A stretch of 55,941 nucleotides of DNA, from the IMG/VR virus record IMGVR_UViG_3300021087_000017, positions 1-55,941 of that record. One strand, written 5' to 3'. The translations under genes and the position numbers were made by a program. Every line of letters begins with the position of its first letter. Within the stretch, counting starts at the first letter, position 1. Under the pieces are notes generated by a model. That model was given only the letters and a program-made list of their open reading frames with translations. It searched no databases and was not told the DNA's origin. This stretch comes from a virus. Shown in pieces: positions 16,200 to 22,029 of the stretch.

Positions 16200-16228
16200 G
16201 TTATACCACCTTTTAGTTACCTTGTCAA
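16200..16228 (-). promoter_or_regulatory. Leftward sigma70-like promoter
   Basis: TTGACA (16223-16228) and TATAAC (16200-16205) on the minus strand are 17 bases apart. It drives the first leftward gene and the late convoy. O2 lies at the start point. Confidence 0.75.
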
Positions 16229-16251
16229 GATAAAAATACATAATATATAAA
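16222..16251 (+). promoter_or_regulatory. Possible rightward promoter sharing the -35 palindrome
   Basis: The near-palindrome CTTGTCAAG gives TTGTCA on the plus strand at 16222-16227. TATAAA follows at 16246-16251 with an 18-base spacer (TATATA at 16 bases is the alternative). The spacing and -35 are weaker than those of the leftward promoter. Confidence 0.4.
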
Positions 16252-16399
16252 TTATTTTAATTAGAGGATATAAATTTATATTAATACATATCTCTCATTA
16301 CTAGGACGTTTTCATCGCACACTAGTCATATACGCGAGAACAGTTATCTTCGTGGTTAACAGTCTCATTTTCCTGATCTGTGTACGTATGTGTATATAA

Positions 16400-16500
16400 T
16401 AACGCACGGGTGCCGGGTGGCCCACGCCCCGCCCGTGACATGATGCGCGTGAGGGCTGCGCGCCGATCCCGCTACATTGTGAGCGTATGTGCCTCACGAC
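16400..16500 (+). ncRNA. GC-rich structured segment, possible non-coding RNA
   Basis: This stretch is far richer in GC than its flanks and contains nested perfect stems: CACGGG/CCCGTG (16405-16410 with 16432-16437), CGTGAGG/CCTCACG (16448-16454 with 16492-16498), and GCGCG/CGCGC inside it. No convincing ORF or tRNA is seen. It could be an untranslated leader RNA, an origin element or imported DNA. Confidence 0.35.
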
Positions 16501-16653
16501 CTGCCACATAATACGTGATAAGGCGTTGCATTATGAGCATATTATACCGATGGGCAAACTGAATGTGTAACAGTTACCCCGATAATCTGGCCTTGTGAAG
16601 TCAAGCATTTGCGGCGAGGTCAAACCAACGATGCCGATGCATAATTAGTTAAC

Positions 16654-16665
16654 CCCAACATTGGG
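16654..16665 (+). promoter_or_regulatory. CCCAA-NN-TTGGG dyad, copy 1
   Basis: This is the CCCAACATTGGG dyad within TTAACCCCAACATTGGGCTAA. Unlike the others it is not followed by a ribosome site and ATG. It lies in the gene-free leader ahead of the early genes. Confidence 0.6.
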
Positions 16666-16771
16666 CTAAAATACCCTACCCCCCTCTCTTACCTGCTACC
16701 TCGTGCGAAGCTACGCTTTCCCGCGAAGTTCGCGCTAAGAGTGGAATAGCTAAATCAATCCCAATCAGCCC

Positions 16772-16800
16772 TTGACACCGAACTGCTAACCCCTTACGTT
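16772..16800 (+). promoter_or_regulatory. Candidate early rightward promoter
   Basis: TTGACA (16772-16777) and TACGTT (16795-16800) are separated by 17 bases, 72 bases ahead of the first early gene. The -10 is poor but keeps the key TA...T positions. Confidence 0.45.
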
Positions 16801-16854
16801 GTTCTTACGTGATTTCACTCTCAAACGTAGTGAGAGAGTTAAATCACTTAGAAC
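16801..16854 (+). promoter_or_regulatory. Long 5'-leader hairpin of the first early gene
   Basis: Three stem blocks pair in order: GTTCT/AGAAC (16801-16805 with 16850-16854), GTGATTT/AAATCAC (16809-16815 with 16841-16847) and ACTCTC/GAGAGT. The hairpin begins just after the candidate -10, so it would form at the very 5' end of the mRNA, upstream of the ribosome site. Confidence 0.55.
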
Positions 16855-16871
16855 AACTAGGAGAACGTACA

Positions 16872-17462
16872 ATGACCACCGAAACCACCACCACCGAAAT
16901 CATCGTCAGCCTTGACCTACAAGCCGAAGGCAAAGCCTTGGCAGACATCAACTCGAAACGTGAGAGCAAAGCTCGCCGTGATTTCCATAAGGACATCGCC
17001 GTTGGCACCGAAGATACCGTAGGTGGCTTTGATGTCCGGCTTGGCAATCTCATGGTTGAGCTTCGCTCTGATATGGCAGAGGGAGAACGCATCTCAACGA
17101 AGTTGATTAAGGCGGCAAACATCGCTTCGATCCCATCACAACGTAGAAGCGAAGCTTTGCGGTTAGTGACCCAACGGGATGCAATCGACACCTTCCTAAA
17201 GGAAACCGGCAGCAAGTTCACCTCGCTTACAGCGATGTTTGCAGCTATCGACAAACAAGCGAAGCTCGATGCAGCGGATGACACCGAAAGCGATGGCGAC
17301 GGCGAAGAAGAAGCCGTTGATGCAGAAGCACCAGCCCCTACACTAGACGATATCGTTGCGGCTTTCGTTGCCAAGGTAACCGACAACGGCTTCTCAATGG
17401 AAGAAGCGATGGACATGGTGATGGCGAAGCTTTCCGGCGATGACGTAGCGGTCGCCGCCTAA
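16872..17462 (+). CDS. First rightward early protein, unknown
   Basis: The 196-residue protein starts at an ATG with a CTAGGAGAAC ribosome site; an upstream GTG at 16809 lies inside the leader hairpin and is not favoured. It has a Thr-rich start (MTTETTTTEIIV), a charged helical middle with AEGERISTKLIKAANIASIP, and a strongly acidic linker (DDTESDGDGEEEAVDAEAPA) before a final helical segment. The first position suggests a host-takeover protein. I recognise no family. Its GC content is clearly higher than that of the late genes. Confidence 0.7.
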   Translation: MTTETTTTEIIVSLDLQAEGKALADINSKRESKARRDFHKDIAVGTEDTVGGFDVRLGNLMVELRSDMAEGERISTKLIKAANIASIPSQRRSEALRLVTQRDAIDTFLKETGSKFTSLTAMFAAIDKQAKLDAADDTESDGDGEEEAVDAEAPAPTLDDIVAAFVAKVTDNGFSMEEAMDMVMAKLSGDDVAVAA

Positions 17463-17468
17463 TGACCC

Positions 17469-17512
17469 ACTTGGGGATACCACGTGAAGCAATTTGCGTG
17501 GTATCACCAAGT
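17469..17512 (+). promoter_or_regulatory. Intergenic RNA hairpin with internal loop
   Basis: ACTTGG and ATACCACG (17469-17484) pair with CGTGGTAT and CCAAGT (17497-17512), with a 2x2 internal loop (GG/CA) and a 12-base loop. No U-tract follows. The form resembles the RNase III processing hairpins between early genes of T7-like phages. Confidence 0.5.
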
Positions 17513-17524
17513 CGATCATTTAAC

Positions 17525-17536
17525 CCCAACCTTGGG
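17525..17536 (+). promoter_or_regulatory. CCCAA-NN-TTGGG dyad, copy 2
   Basis: CCCAACCTTGGG lies 21 bases ahead of an ATG, followed by the shared AGGGAGTTACAT ribosome-site segment. Confidence 0.65.
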
Positions 17537-17557
17537 CCTAACTTAGGGAGTTACATC

Positions 17558-17776
17558 ATGGCACACAAAAAGACCCGCATGTTCAAGCTTACGCCGCATA
17601 TAGGCAATGCGTGGAACCGCATAGAGCAAGACCCGGATACGGACATGCAAGCGGTCATGGACATGACGCATAGGGCGGATATGCATAATGAACGGGCCAT
17701 GCAGGATTGGGAGCGCCAGCAGATGGTGGCACGTATGCAAGCCAAGCTTGCTCAATTCAAACAAGCAATGAAATAA
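17558..17776 (+). CDS. Small early protein, Met/Gln-rich
   Basis: The 72-residue protein begins MAHKKTRMFKLTPHIGNAWN and has an alpha-helical, Met/Gln/Arg-rich C-terminal half. It follows dyad copy 2 with the shared AGGGAGTTAC ribosome site. The function is unknown. Dyad copy 3 begins just after its stop. Confidence 0.65.
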   Translation: MAHKKTRMFKLTPHIGNAWNRIEQDPDTDMQAVMDMTHRADMHNERAMQDWERQQMVARMQAKLAQFKQAMK

Positions 17777-17777
17777 C

Positions 17778-17789
17778 CCCAACATTGGG
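17778..17789 (+). promoter_or_regulatory. CCCAA-NN-TTGGG dyad, copy 3
   Basis: CCCAACATTGGG lies 20 bases before the next ATG, followed by CTAAACTAGGGAGTTAC. Confidence 0.65.
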
Positions 17790-17809
17790 CTAAACTAGGG
17801 AGTTACATT

Positions 17810-17965
17810 ATGTTCTATCTGTTGTCTCACTATTTCAATGTGTTAATCTCAAATGTAGTCGAGTACCTGCTACATCATCCAGAATTTGTTGTGTTTGCTA
17901 CACTCAATCTGTTAGGCATATTCTTATGCCTCGTCGCGTATGTAGTTTATAGCTGCAATCGGTGA
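17810..17965 (+). CDS. Small early membrane protein
   Basis: The 51-residue ORF begins MFYLLSHYFNVLISNVVEYL and has a clear membrane helix, FATLNLLGIFLCLVAYVVYS, ending CNR. It follows dyad copy 3 and its AGGGAG ribosome site. It may be an early inner-membrane protein such as a superinfection-exclusion factor (speculative). Confidence 0.6.
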   Translation: MFYLLSHYFNVLISNVVEYLLHHPEFVVFATLNLLGIFLCLVAYVVYSCNR

Positions 17966-17978
17966 TGCTAATCTGATT

Positions 17979-18030
17979 TATATAAAATAATTACTTGAAC
18001 TCTTGTGAAAGTAATTATATTATATATATA
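17979..18030 (+). promoter_or_regulatory. Hairpin module, copy 1
   Basis: An AT-rich stem (ATAATTACTT with AAGTAATTAT as core, extended by TATATA arms) encloses a loop read as TACTTGAAC...GTGAAAGTA. TATATACACGAG and dyad copy 4 follow. The same module recurs at 19509-19546 with a different stem sequence. Confidence 0.6.
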
Positions 18031-18046
18031 CACGAGGCAACTTAAC

Positions 18047-18058
18047 CCCAACATTGGG
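18047..18058 (+). promoter_or_regulatory. CCCAA-NN-TTGGG dyad, copy 4
   Basis: CCCAACATTGGG is followed by CTTAACTTTAGGGAGTTAC and an ATG at 18081. Confidence 0.65.
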
Positions 18059-18080
18059 CTTAACTTTAGGGAGTTACACG

Positions 18081-18818
18081 ATGATTATCTACGAAGGTCC
18101 ATCGCTACTCGACGGTCAACAGATCGTTGTGATTGCAACGGGCATCAAGCTCAAGTCATCCAATGGCAAGACGGGCAGCATGATCCAGACATGGATACTC
18201 TTGCGTGACATTGATCCACGCGAGGCCAATAAGACTGGCGCTGACTATGCCATCTGCGGTGAATGTCCACATCGTGGCAAAGCTACTACGGCATTGGACA
18301 AGGTGCTGGCCGTGGAGCGGACATGCTATGTCATCCTATTTCAAGCGCCATTGAACGTATGGAAAACATACCATCGTGGCAACTATGACCGTGCTGTTGA
18401 TAGCGAAGCTATTGCCAGTGTAGGTGCTGGCCGCAAGGTGCGCTTGGGTTCCTATGGTGATCCTGCTGCCGTGCCAGCCTATGTGTGGCAAGCTCTGTTG
18501 TCCAAGTCTGCCGGTCGTACTGGATACAGTCACCAATCTGGCCTAGCCAATGCCGATTTTGTGGCTGACATTATGATGGTGTCGGCTGACAATCTGGCAA
18601 TGGCACAATCTGCATGGGCCAAAGGCCAGCGCACGTTTCGTGTCATTGACAGCTTGGACGCCATCACAGATGATGAGGTGCTATGTCCTGCCAGTGAGGA
18701 AGCTGGTCGGCGGACTGACTGCGAGAATTGTGGCCTATGTGCTGGCAGCAGCATCAAGGCGAAGTCGATTGCAATAGTGGCTCACGGCAATGGTGCCAAG
18801 TACGCCACAACAACGTAG
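18081..18818 (+). CDS. Cys-containing early protein, unknown
   Basis: The 245-residue protein starts at the ATG after dyad copy 4. It has two possible metal-binding clusters: CGECPHRGK near residue 59 and, near the C-terminus, a DCENCGLCAG segment. The middle contains VRLGSYGDPAAVPAYVW and GRTGYSHQSG, motifs I have the impression of seeing in phage proteins of unknown function. It could bind DNA or RNA through a zinc site. I assign no function. Confidence 0.7.
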   Translation: MIIYEGPSLLDGQQIVVIATGIKLKSSNGKTGSMIQTWILLRDIDPREANKTGADYAICGECPHRGKATTALDKVLAVERTCYVILFQAPLNVWKTYHRGNYDRAVDSEAIASVGAGRKVRLGSYGDPAAVPAYVWQALLSKSAGRTGYSHQSGLANADFVADIMMVSADNLAMAQSAWAKGQRTFRVIDSLDAITDDEVLCPASEEAGRRTDCENCGLCAGSSIKAKSIAIVAHGNGAKYATTT

Positions 18819-18822
18819 AAAC

Positions 18823-18840
18823 AGCGTCAACATTGACGCT
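18823..18840 (+). promoter_or_regulatory. GCGTCAA-NN-TTGACGC dyad, copy 1
   Basis: AGCGTCAACATTGACGCT is a dyad with an 8-bp arm on each side of CA. It lies just before TAATATGGGGAGAATATT and an ATG. Its central CAACATTG is the same octamer as in the CCCAA dyads. Confidence 0.65.
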
Positions 18841-18860
18841 AATATGGGGAGAATATTGTT

Positions 18861-19094
18861 ATGGCTTATTGCTCAAGGCCGGTAACTGACGAAGAGCTTC
18901 GTCGGGCCGCAGTACTTACAACTATTGAATTAAATAGTTGGCAAGATAGGATTGACGCCAGAACACAGGCTGTCTTTGATAAATACACAAAAGAACAGCT
19001 TGACATGGCTCTTGAAATACAGAGCGAAATGAACGGTATTAAATACGAGTATCGTAGCTGGAAAGCTGCCAAAGAAAAAATACTAAAAAGTTAA
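18861..19094 (+). CDS. Small helical early protein
   Basis: The 77-residue protein has a GGGAGA ribosome site and follows the GCGTCAA dyad. It is charged and helical (SWQDRIDARTQAVFDKYTKE, later YRSWKAAKEKILKS). No family is recognised. A strong hairpin follows its stop. Confidence 0.65.
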   Translation: MAYCSRPVTDEELRRAAVLTTIELNSWQDRIDARTQAVFDKYTKEQLDMALEIQSEMNGIKYEYRSWKAAKEKILKS

Positions 19095-19101
19095 TTGCTT
19101 T

Positions 19102-19133
19102 GGCCCTTGATTTATAAATATAAATTGGGGGCC
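19102..19133 (+). terminator. Hairpin after the small early gene
   Basis: GGCCC and ATTTATA (19102-19116) pair with TATAAAT and GGGCC, with G-U pairs between the blocks and a 2-base apex that would open to a larger loop. No U-tract follows, so it may be an RNA-processing or stability hairpin rather than a terminator. Confidence 0.4.
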
Positions 19134-19153
19134 TTAGCTATTTACTTTGAAAC

Positions 19154-19171
19154 AGCGTCAATGTTGACGCT
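19154..19171 (+). promoter_or_regulatory. GCGTCAA-NN-TTGACGC dyad, copy 2
   Basis: AGCGTCAATGTTGACGCT has the same arms as copy 1, but the centre is TG instead of CA. TAATATGGGAGGAATAG and the next ATG follow. Confidence 0.65.
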
Positions 19172-19191
19172 AATATGGGAGGAATAGAACG

Positions 19192-19509
19192 ATGGGCGAG
19201 GAAAAGGGTGCTAATGGTTGGTCAATACTTGATCAACCTCGCCGGAGAGTTCGCAACAAATTGAGGGATAGAAAGATGACCCAAGTTATACTGACAGGCA
19301 AAACCAAGCACGGCAAGGACCGCATACGCCAGCACGGCAACGTCTGGAATGTGACATCCATGTCTATGCCGGTTGCTCCACATAAAATGATGCTGGAAAG
19401 TCTGCATGAAACGACCACCCTTCGTGTGTCGGGTGAAACCCTACGGTTTAAGGATGCCCGCAACATCGACAAGGTAGATGATAAGGACTTCGACTGGCAA
19501 TTTATATAG
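19192..19509 (+). CDS. Small basic early protein
   Basis: The 105-residue protein begins MGEEKGANGWSILDQPRRRV. A second Met (MTQVILTGKTKHGKDRIRQH) is a possible alternative start at 19276. I keep the first ATG because of its GGGAGGAATAG ribosome site and the conserved leader. The function is unknown. Its stop codon overlaps the next hairpin. Confidence 0.65.
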   Translation: MGEEKGANGWSILDQPRRRVRNKLRDRKMTQVILTGKTKHGKDRIRQHGNVWNVTSMSMPVAPHKMMLESLHETTTLRVSGETLRFKDARNIDKVDDKDFDWQFI

Positions 19510-19546
19510 ATATAGGGTACTTGAACGAAGTGAAAGTACCTATATC
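19509..19546 (+). promoter_or_regulatory. Hairpin module, copy 2
   Basis: GATATAGG and TACTT pair with AAGTA and CCTATATC around GAACGAAGTGA. The loop-proximal bases TACTTGAAC and GTGAAAGTA are the same as in copy 1 (17979-18030), but the stem differs on both arms. TATATACATGAG and dyad copy 5 follow. Confidence 0.65.
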
Positions 19547-19569
19547 ATATATACATGAGTAAGATTAAC

Positions 19570-19581
19570 CCCAATGTTGGG
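19570..19581 (+). promoter_or_regulatory. CCCAA-NN-TTGGG dyad, copy 5
   Basis: CCCAATGTTGGG has TG in the centre. CTAAACTTTAGGAGTTAC and the ATG at 19603 follow. Confidence 0.65.
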
Positions 19582-19602
19582 CTAAACTTTAGGAGTTACG
19601 TT

Positions 19603-19872
19603 ATGAAAATTAAACCTCACATGTTTGCAGATCAAAATGCAGATGCAATTGCGGAATGCACGGAGGGCCTCAGCGATTTGGCCCGCCGTGAGTTGTGGAA
19701 CGTAGTTGTTCCGCGAATGGAGAAGCTAAATGCAGAGAACTTTGGTAGCCCCGGCGAATATTACAGCGCCGACCCAGTGACTAAATACTGGGACTTACTT
19801 AGCGAACAAGCCCAGCGCGATATTAATGAAGCCCTCGAAAACCAAGCCAAAGAATGGCAATTAAACACTTAA
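19603..19872 (+). CDS. Small early protein, unknown
   Basis: The 89-residue protein begins MKIKPHMFADQNADAIAECT and is mainly helical (ARRELWNVVVPRMEKLNAEN). The frame is open upstream to an ATG at 19555, but that reading would translate the conserved dyad leader. The TTTAGGAGTTAC ribosome site favours 19603. The function is unknown. Confidence 0.65.
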   Translation: MKIKPHMFADQNADAIAECTEGLSDLARRELWNVVVPRMEKLNAENFGSPGEYYSADPVTKYWDLLSEQAQRDINEALENQAKEWQLNT

Positions 19873-19890
19873 CAAACTGGAGAATATCAA

Positions 19891-20322
19891 ATGTTGTATA
19901 CATATGACGATCAAACATATAGCGATTTGCATAAGGATGCATATGGCTATAGGCCACGGGACGATGGCTGGGAATATCTCAGCCCTGTGGGGAAACAGAT
20001 CAAGTGGGACAGCGTGATGGAGGATGTTGGCTTGCGCTGGGAGCAGGAAGCTGCCGACGAAGCCGCCGCTGTTGAGCGGTTTGAAGCTCGTGCTCACGAT
20101 CTTGTGGCATACTATGGTGCCCATGATCATGCCGCAGCTATCCGCTGGATAGTTGAGGGGCTTATGCTATCTGCCGATGACCTCGCCCATTATGGCGGTA
20201 CGTATGTGTGCCATAAGCTTGGCTTGCCCTTCTATATGCAGGACATCTTTACCCCTGCATGTGAGGACATTCTTCGCTACGAACTTGATGATGATTTTGC
20301 TGATGGAGACTATGATGAATAG
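19891..20322 (+). CDS. Acidic early protein, unknown
   Basis: The 143-residue acidic protein begins MLYTYDDQTYSDLHKDAYGY and ends DDDFADGDYDE. A CTGGAGAAT ribosome site precedes it. A central Ala-rich helical segment is followed by Cys residues in VCHKLG and PACEDIL. Its strong negative charge could mimic DNA, a common trait of phage inhibitors (speculation). The end overlaps the next start. Confidence 0.65.
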   Translation: MLYTYDDQTYSDLHKDAYGYRPRDDGWEYLSPVGKQIKWDSVMEDVGLRWEQEAADEAAAVERFEARAHDLVAYYGAHDHAAAIRWIVEGLMLSADDLAHYGGTYVCHKLGLPFYMQDIFTPACEDILRYELDDDFADGDYDE

Positions 20323-20506
20323 AGATATTATGATACAAGCGGGCTTCTCTAAAGAGGTAGCTCGTGTAGATGCGGGTTTATGCCCAACGTGTGATGAAGA
20401 GGTTGGTCCCTTCAGGGATGACCTTAGCCGCAAGGAATACGGGATATTTGGTATGTGCCAGCCCTGTCAGGATATGCTGTTCGATTCCGAAATTGGGGAG
20501 GATTAG
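20315..20506 (+). CDS. Small zinc-ribbon-like protein
   Basis: The 63-residue protein starts inside the previous gene with GGAG nine bases upstream. It carries two CxxC pairs, CPTC and CQPC, about 30 residues apart, as in a zinc ribbon. Such small phage proteins often bind nucleic acid or host polymerase; that role is inferred. Confidence 0.6.
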   Translation: MNRDIMIQAGFSKEVARVDAGLCPTCDEEVGPFRDDLSRKEYGIFGMCQPCQDMLFDSEIGED

Positions 20507-20520
20507 AAAGGCAATGGGCT

Positions 20521-20700
20521 ATGAAAACAATTAACACCAACCTTGGGCTTAATTTTACCCCATTTGAACGGGATATAGATCAACGGGTAAGGGAATACTT
20601 TGATGACTACCTGCCGTGGGGCATTGAACATTACCGCCCAGAGGAGATGCAAGGTCTGTATGGGCAATGGTGGGCTAAACAACTGGAGGAGCAGACATGA
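20521..20700 (+). CDS. Small early protein whose start encodes a dyad copy
   Basis: The 59-residue protein has codons 4-9 lying on dyad copy 6, so the N-terminus reads INTNLGLNF. The rest is aromatic-rich (DDYLPWGIEHYRPEEM, GQWWAKQLEEQT). It ends with an ATGA overlap into the next gene. The start is uncertain because no strong ribosome site is visible. Confidence 0.5.
   Translation: MKTINTNLGLNFTPFERDIDQRVREYFDDYLPWGIEHYRPEEMQGLYGQWWAKQLEEQT
20536..20547 (+). promoter_or_regulatory. CCCAA-NN-TTGGG dyad, copy 6 (degenerate, in coding sequence)
   Basis: ACCAACCTTGGG within TTAACACCAACCTTGGGCTTAA matches the other copies except for one arm base. It lies just inside the gene at 20521 and lacks the following ribosome site. 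Confidence 0.5.
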
Positions 20701-20918
20701 AAAAGATTATTCATGTGAACCAGCATGTGATCAAGTCTAACCGTAAGCATGGCGAGGATAAGCCTGTGCTGACTTGCAAGACTTACAAGGATAACATATA
20801 TGCACATGAAGTGTATGTCGAGGGGCCATGCCGCATAGTGTATCGACCTGACAAGCCTCTATCATGTGGCGCTCATGTCTGGATAGAGACTGATGCCACC
20901 ATAACAGTGGAGAAATGA
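20697..20918 (+). CDS. Conserved small phage protein, unknown
   Basis: The 73-residue protein begins MKKIIHVNQHVIKSNRKHGE and contains CRIVYRPDKPLSCGAHVWIE. I recognise this as a sequence type frequent in marine phages, without known function. It is coupled to the previous gene by ATGA overlap. It is probably a small beta-rich protein. Confidence 0.7.
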   Translation: MKKIIHVNQHVIKSNRKHGEDKPVLTCKTYKDNIYAHEVYVEGPCRIVYRPDKPLSCGAHVWIETDATITVEK

Positions 20919-20919
20919 T

Positions 20920-21129
20920 ATGTATAAACACCATCGCTGGGTACCAGCATGTGGCGGCACAGAGCAGCCATTCAAGGCTATGTCTGGGCATGAACTACAT
21001 TATATGTGGTGCCCATCTACGGGGGAACATGCCTACTATGACATGTCTGCCGACCTATTCCTATCAGACCGGGATGCCCATATACATATGTGGGGGGAGG
21101 TGGACAACGAAGAAAGTCTGTGTGTGTAA
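20920..21129 (+). CDS. Small His/Trp-rich protein
   Basis: The 69-residue protein begins MYKHHRWVPACGGTEQPFKA, is rich in His, Trp, Tyr and Met, and contains Cys at 11, 31 and 68. The His/Cys content could suit metal binding. A GGAG ribosome site overlaps the previous stop. It is the last gene before a strong promoter. Confidence 0.6.
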   Translation: MYKHHRWVPACGGTEQPFKAMSGHELHYMWCPSTGEHAYYDMSADLFLSDRDAHIHMWGEVDNEESLCV

Positions 21130-21137
21130 ATTAGCTA

Positions 21138-21166
21138 TTGACATAGTTATATGACTAGTGTATAAC
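21138..21166 (+). promoter_or_regulatory. Strong sigma70-like early promoter
   Basis: TTGACA (21138-21143) and TATAAC (21161-21166) on the plus strand are exactly 17 bases apart, in the gap before the gene at 21202. It would drive the genes leading to replication. Confidence 0.75.
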
Positions 21167-21201
21167 AGTTCTATTGAAACCAACCAAACCATTAGGAGAA
21201 T

Positions 21202-21615
21202 ATGATGTTACAGATTATTAAGATGATTAAGGTTAAGCTGGCCCTTCGCAAGTTCAAGCAAGCGGGTAGGCAAGATGCCTTTCGCCGGGTCACTGATAAG
21301 TATCAGGGCTACGGTGTCGAGGTGACACCAGTCCGTGCCTTCTTCAGTAAGAAGTCTGGCTGTATAAAATTTACAGGTGGACAGTTCATTAAGGTCCGTA
21401 ACGGACATGAGGTTCGCTACTTTGAGCGGGATGCAAAGGGCCTGAAGCAAGCCTTTGCCAAGCGCAAGGCACTACGTGCCCGTAGTGTCGATCACACGGG
21501 GACGGGTACTGAGGTATCCAAGAACCCCATCTGGAATATGTACCGTATGGTAACAATTAACGGGACAAAGGATCATGTCACAAAACCGACAGGTAAAAAG
21601 AAGAAAGCGGCGTAG
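21202..21615 (+). CDS. Basic early protein, unknown
   Basis: The 137-residue, Lys/Arg-rich protein is first after the promoter at 21.14 kb. It begins MMLQIIKMIKVKLALRKFKQ and ends TKPTGKKKKAA. The middle (CIKFTGGQFIKVRNGHEVRY) may be a beta-rich nucleic-acid-binding part. An AGGAGAAT ribosome site precedes tandem ATGs. The function is unknown. Confidence 0.65.
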   Translation: MMLQIIKMIKVKLALRKFKQAGRQDAFRRVTDKYQGYGVEVTPVRAFFSKKSGCIKFTGGQFIKVRNGHEVRYFERDAKGLKQAFAKRKALRARSVDHTGTGTEVSKNPIWNMYRMVTINGTKDHVTKPTGKKKKAA

Positions 21616-21698
21616 CCCTGTCGCTCATGCAATCGCAATCAATCGTCCTCGCAGACAAATCATACAGTCTGCGAGGGCGTATAAACGGAGAGACAAAC

Positions 21699-21860
21699 AT
21701 GCAGTCAGGAGACAAGGTTATGAAGAAACCTGATGATAATAAACGTCGGAAGCCCGCAAGCAACAAGCGATCTGACGATTGGAAACGGACTAGACGCGAA
21801 CAACGTAAGCGTCGGAGACAGGAAAAGGAAAGTTATAATGCTGTATCATATAGCTCTTGA
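21699..21860 (+). CDS. Very basic small protein
   Basis: The 53-residue protein contains an Arg/Lys-rich stretch (RRKPASNKRSDDWKRTRREQ then RKRRRQEKE), probably nucleic-acid-binding. The start at 21699 has a GGAG site 8 bases upstream. The ATG at 21720 also has one and cannot be excluded. It overlaps the next gene. Confidence 0.5.
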   Translation: MQSGDKVMKKPDDNKRRKPASNKRSDDWKRTRREQRKRRRQEKESYNAVSYSS

Positions 21861-22029
21861 CGTTAACTACGACTTTGGTTTTGTTGAGACTTCCCAGACA
21901 ATCCAGACAGAGGTGAAGGGAGACATGCCTTGGCATGAGGCAGTGGAGCAGGAGATTAATAATCTCAAGTCCAATCTTGCTGGCCTCGACTACAGCATTG
22001 AACTGCGCTGGGTTAAGGAGTACGACTGA
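21838..22029 (+). CDS. Small protein, unknown
   Basis: The 63-residue protein begins MLYHIALDVNYDFGFVETSQ and ends LRWVKEYD. An AAAAGGA ribosome site precedes the ATG, which lies within the end of the basic-protein gene. The stop is coupled to the next start as TGATG. No family is recognised. Confidence 0.55.
   Translation: MLYHIALDVNYDFGFVETSQTIQTEVKGDMPWHEAVEQEINNLKSNLAGLDYSIELRWVKEYD

Larger units (their letters stand above)
16020..16310. other. AT-rich divergent control region
   Basis: This gene-free stretch lies between the two convoys. It holds the repeated palindromes, the leftward promoter and a possible rightward promoter listed separately. The switch of gene direction and the high AT content also make it a candidate replication origin, which is not proven by the sequence. 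Confidence 0.55.

Noticed and set aside
16312-16509. Minus-strand ORF of 65 codons in the GC-rich leader
   Set aside because: No ribosome site, it lies against the direction of the early convoy and the stretch is explained by base-paired structure.
19555-19872. Longer start giving an NPNVGLNF-type N-terminus, and similar leader peptides at other dyads
   Set aside because: The reading frame of the dyad is not conserved between copies (one base differs in the ribosome-site part), so nucleotide, not peptide, conservation is the simpler reading.
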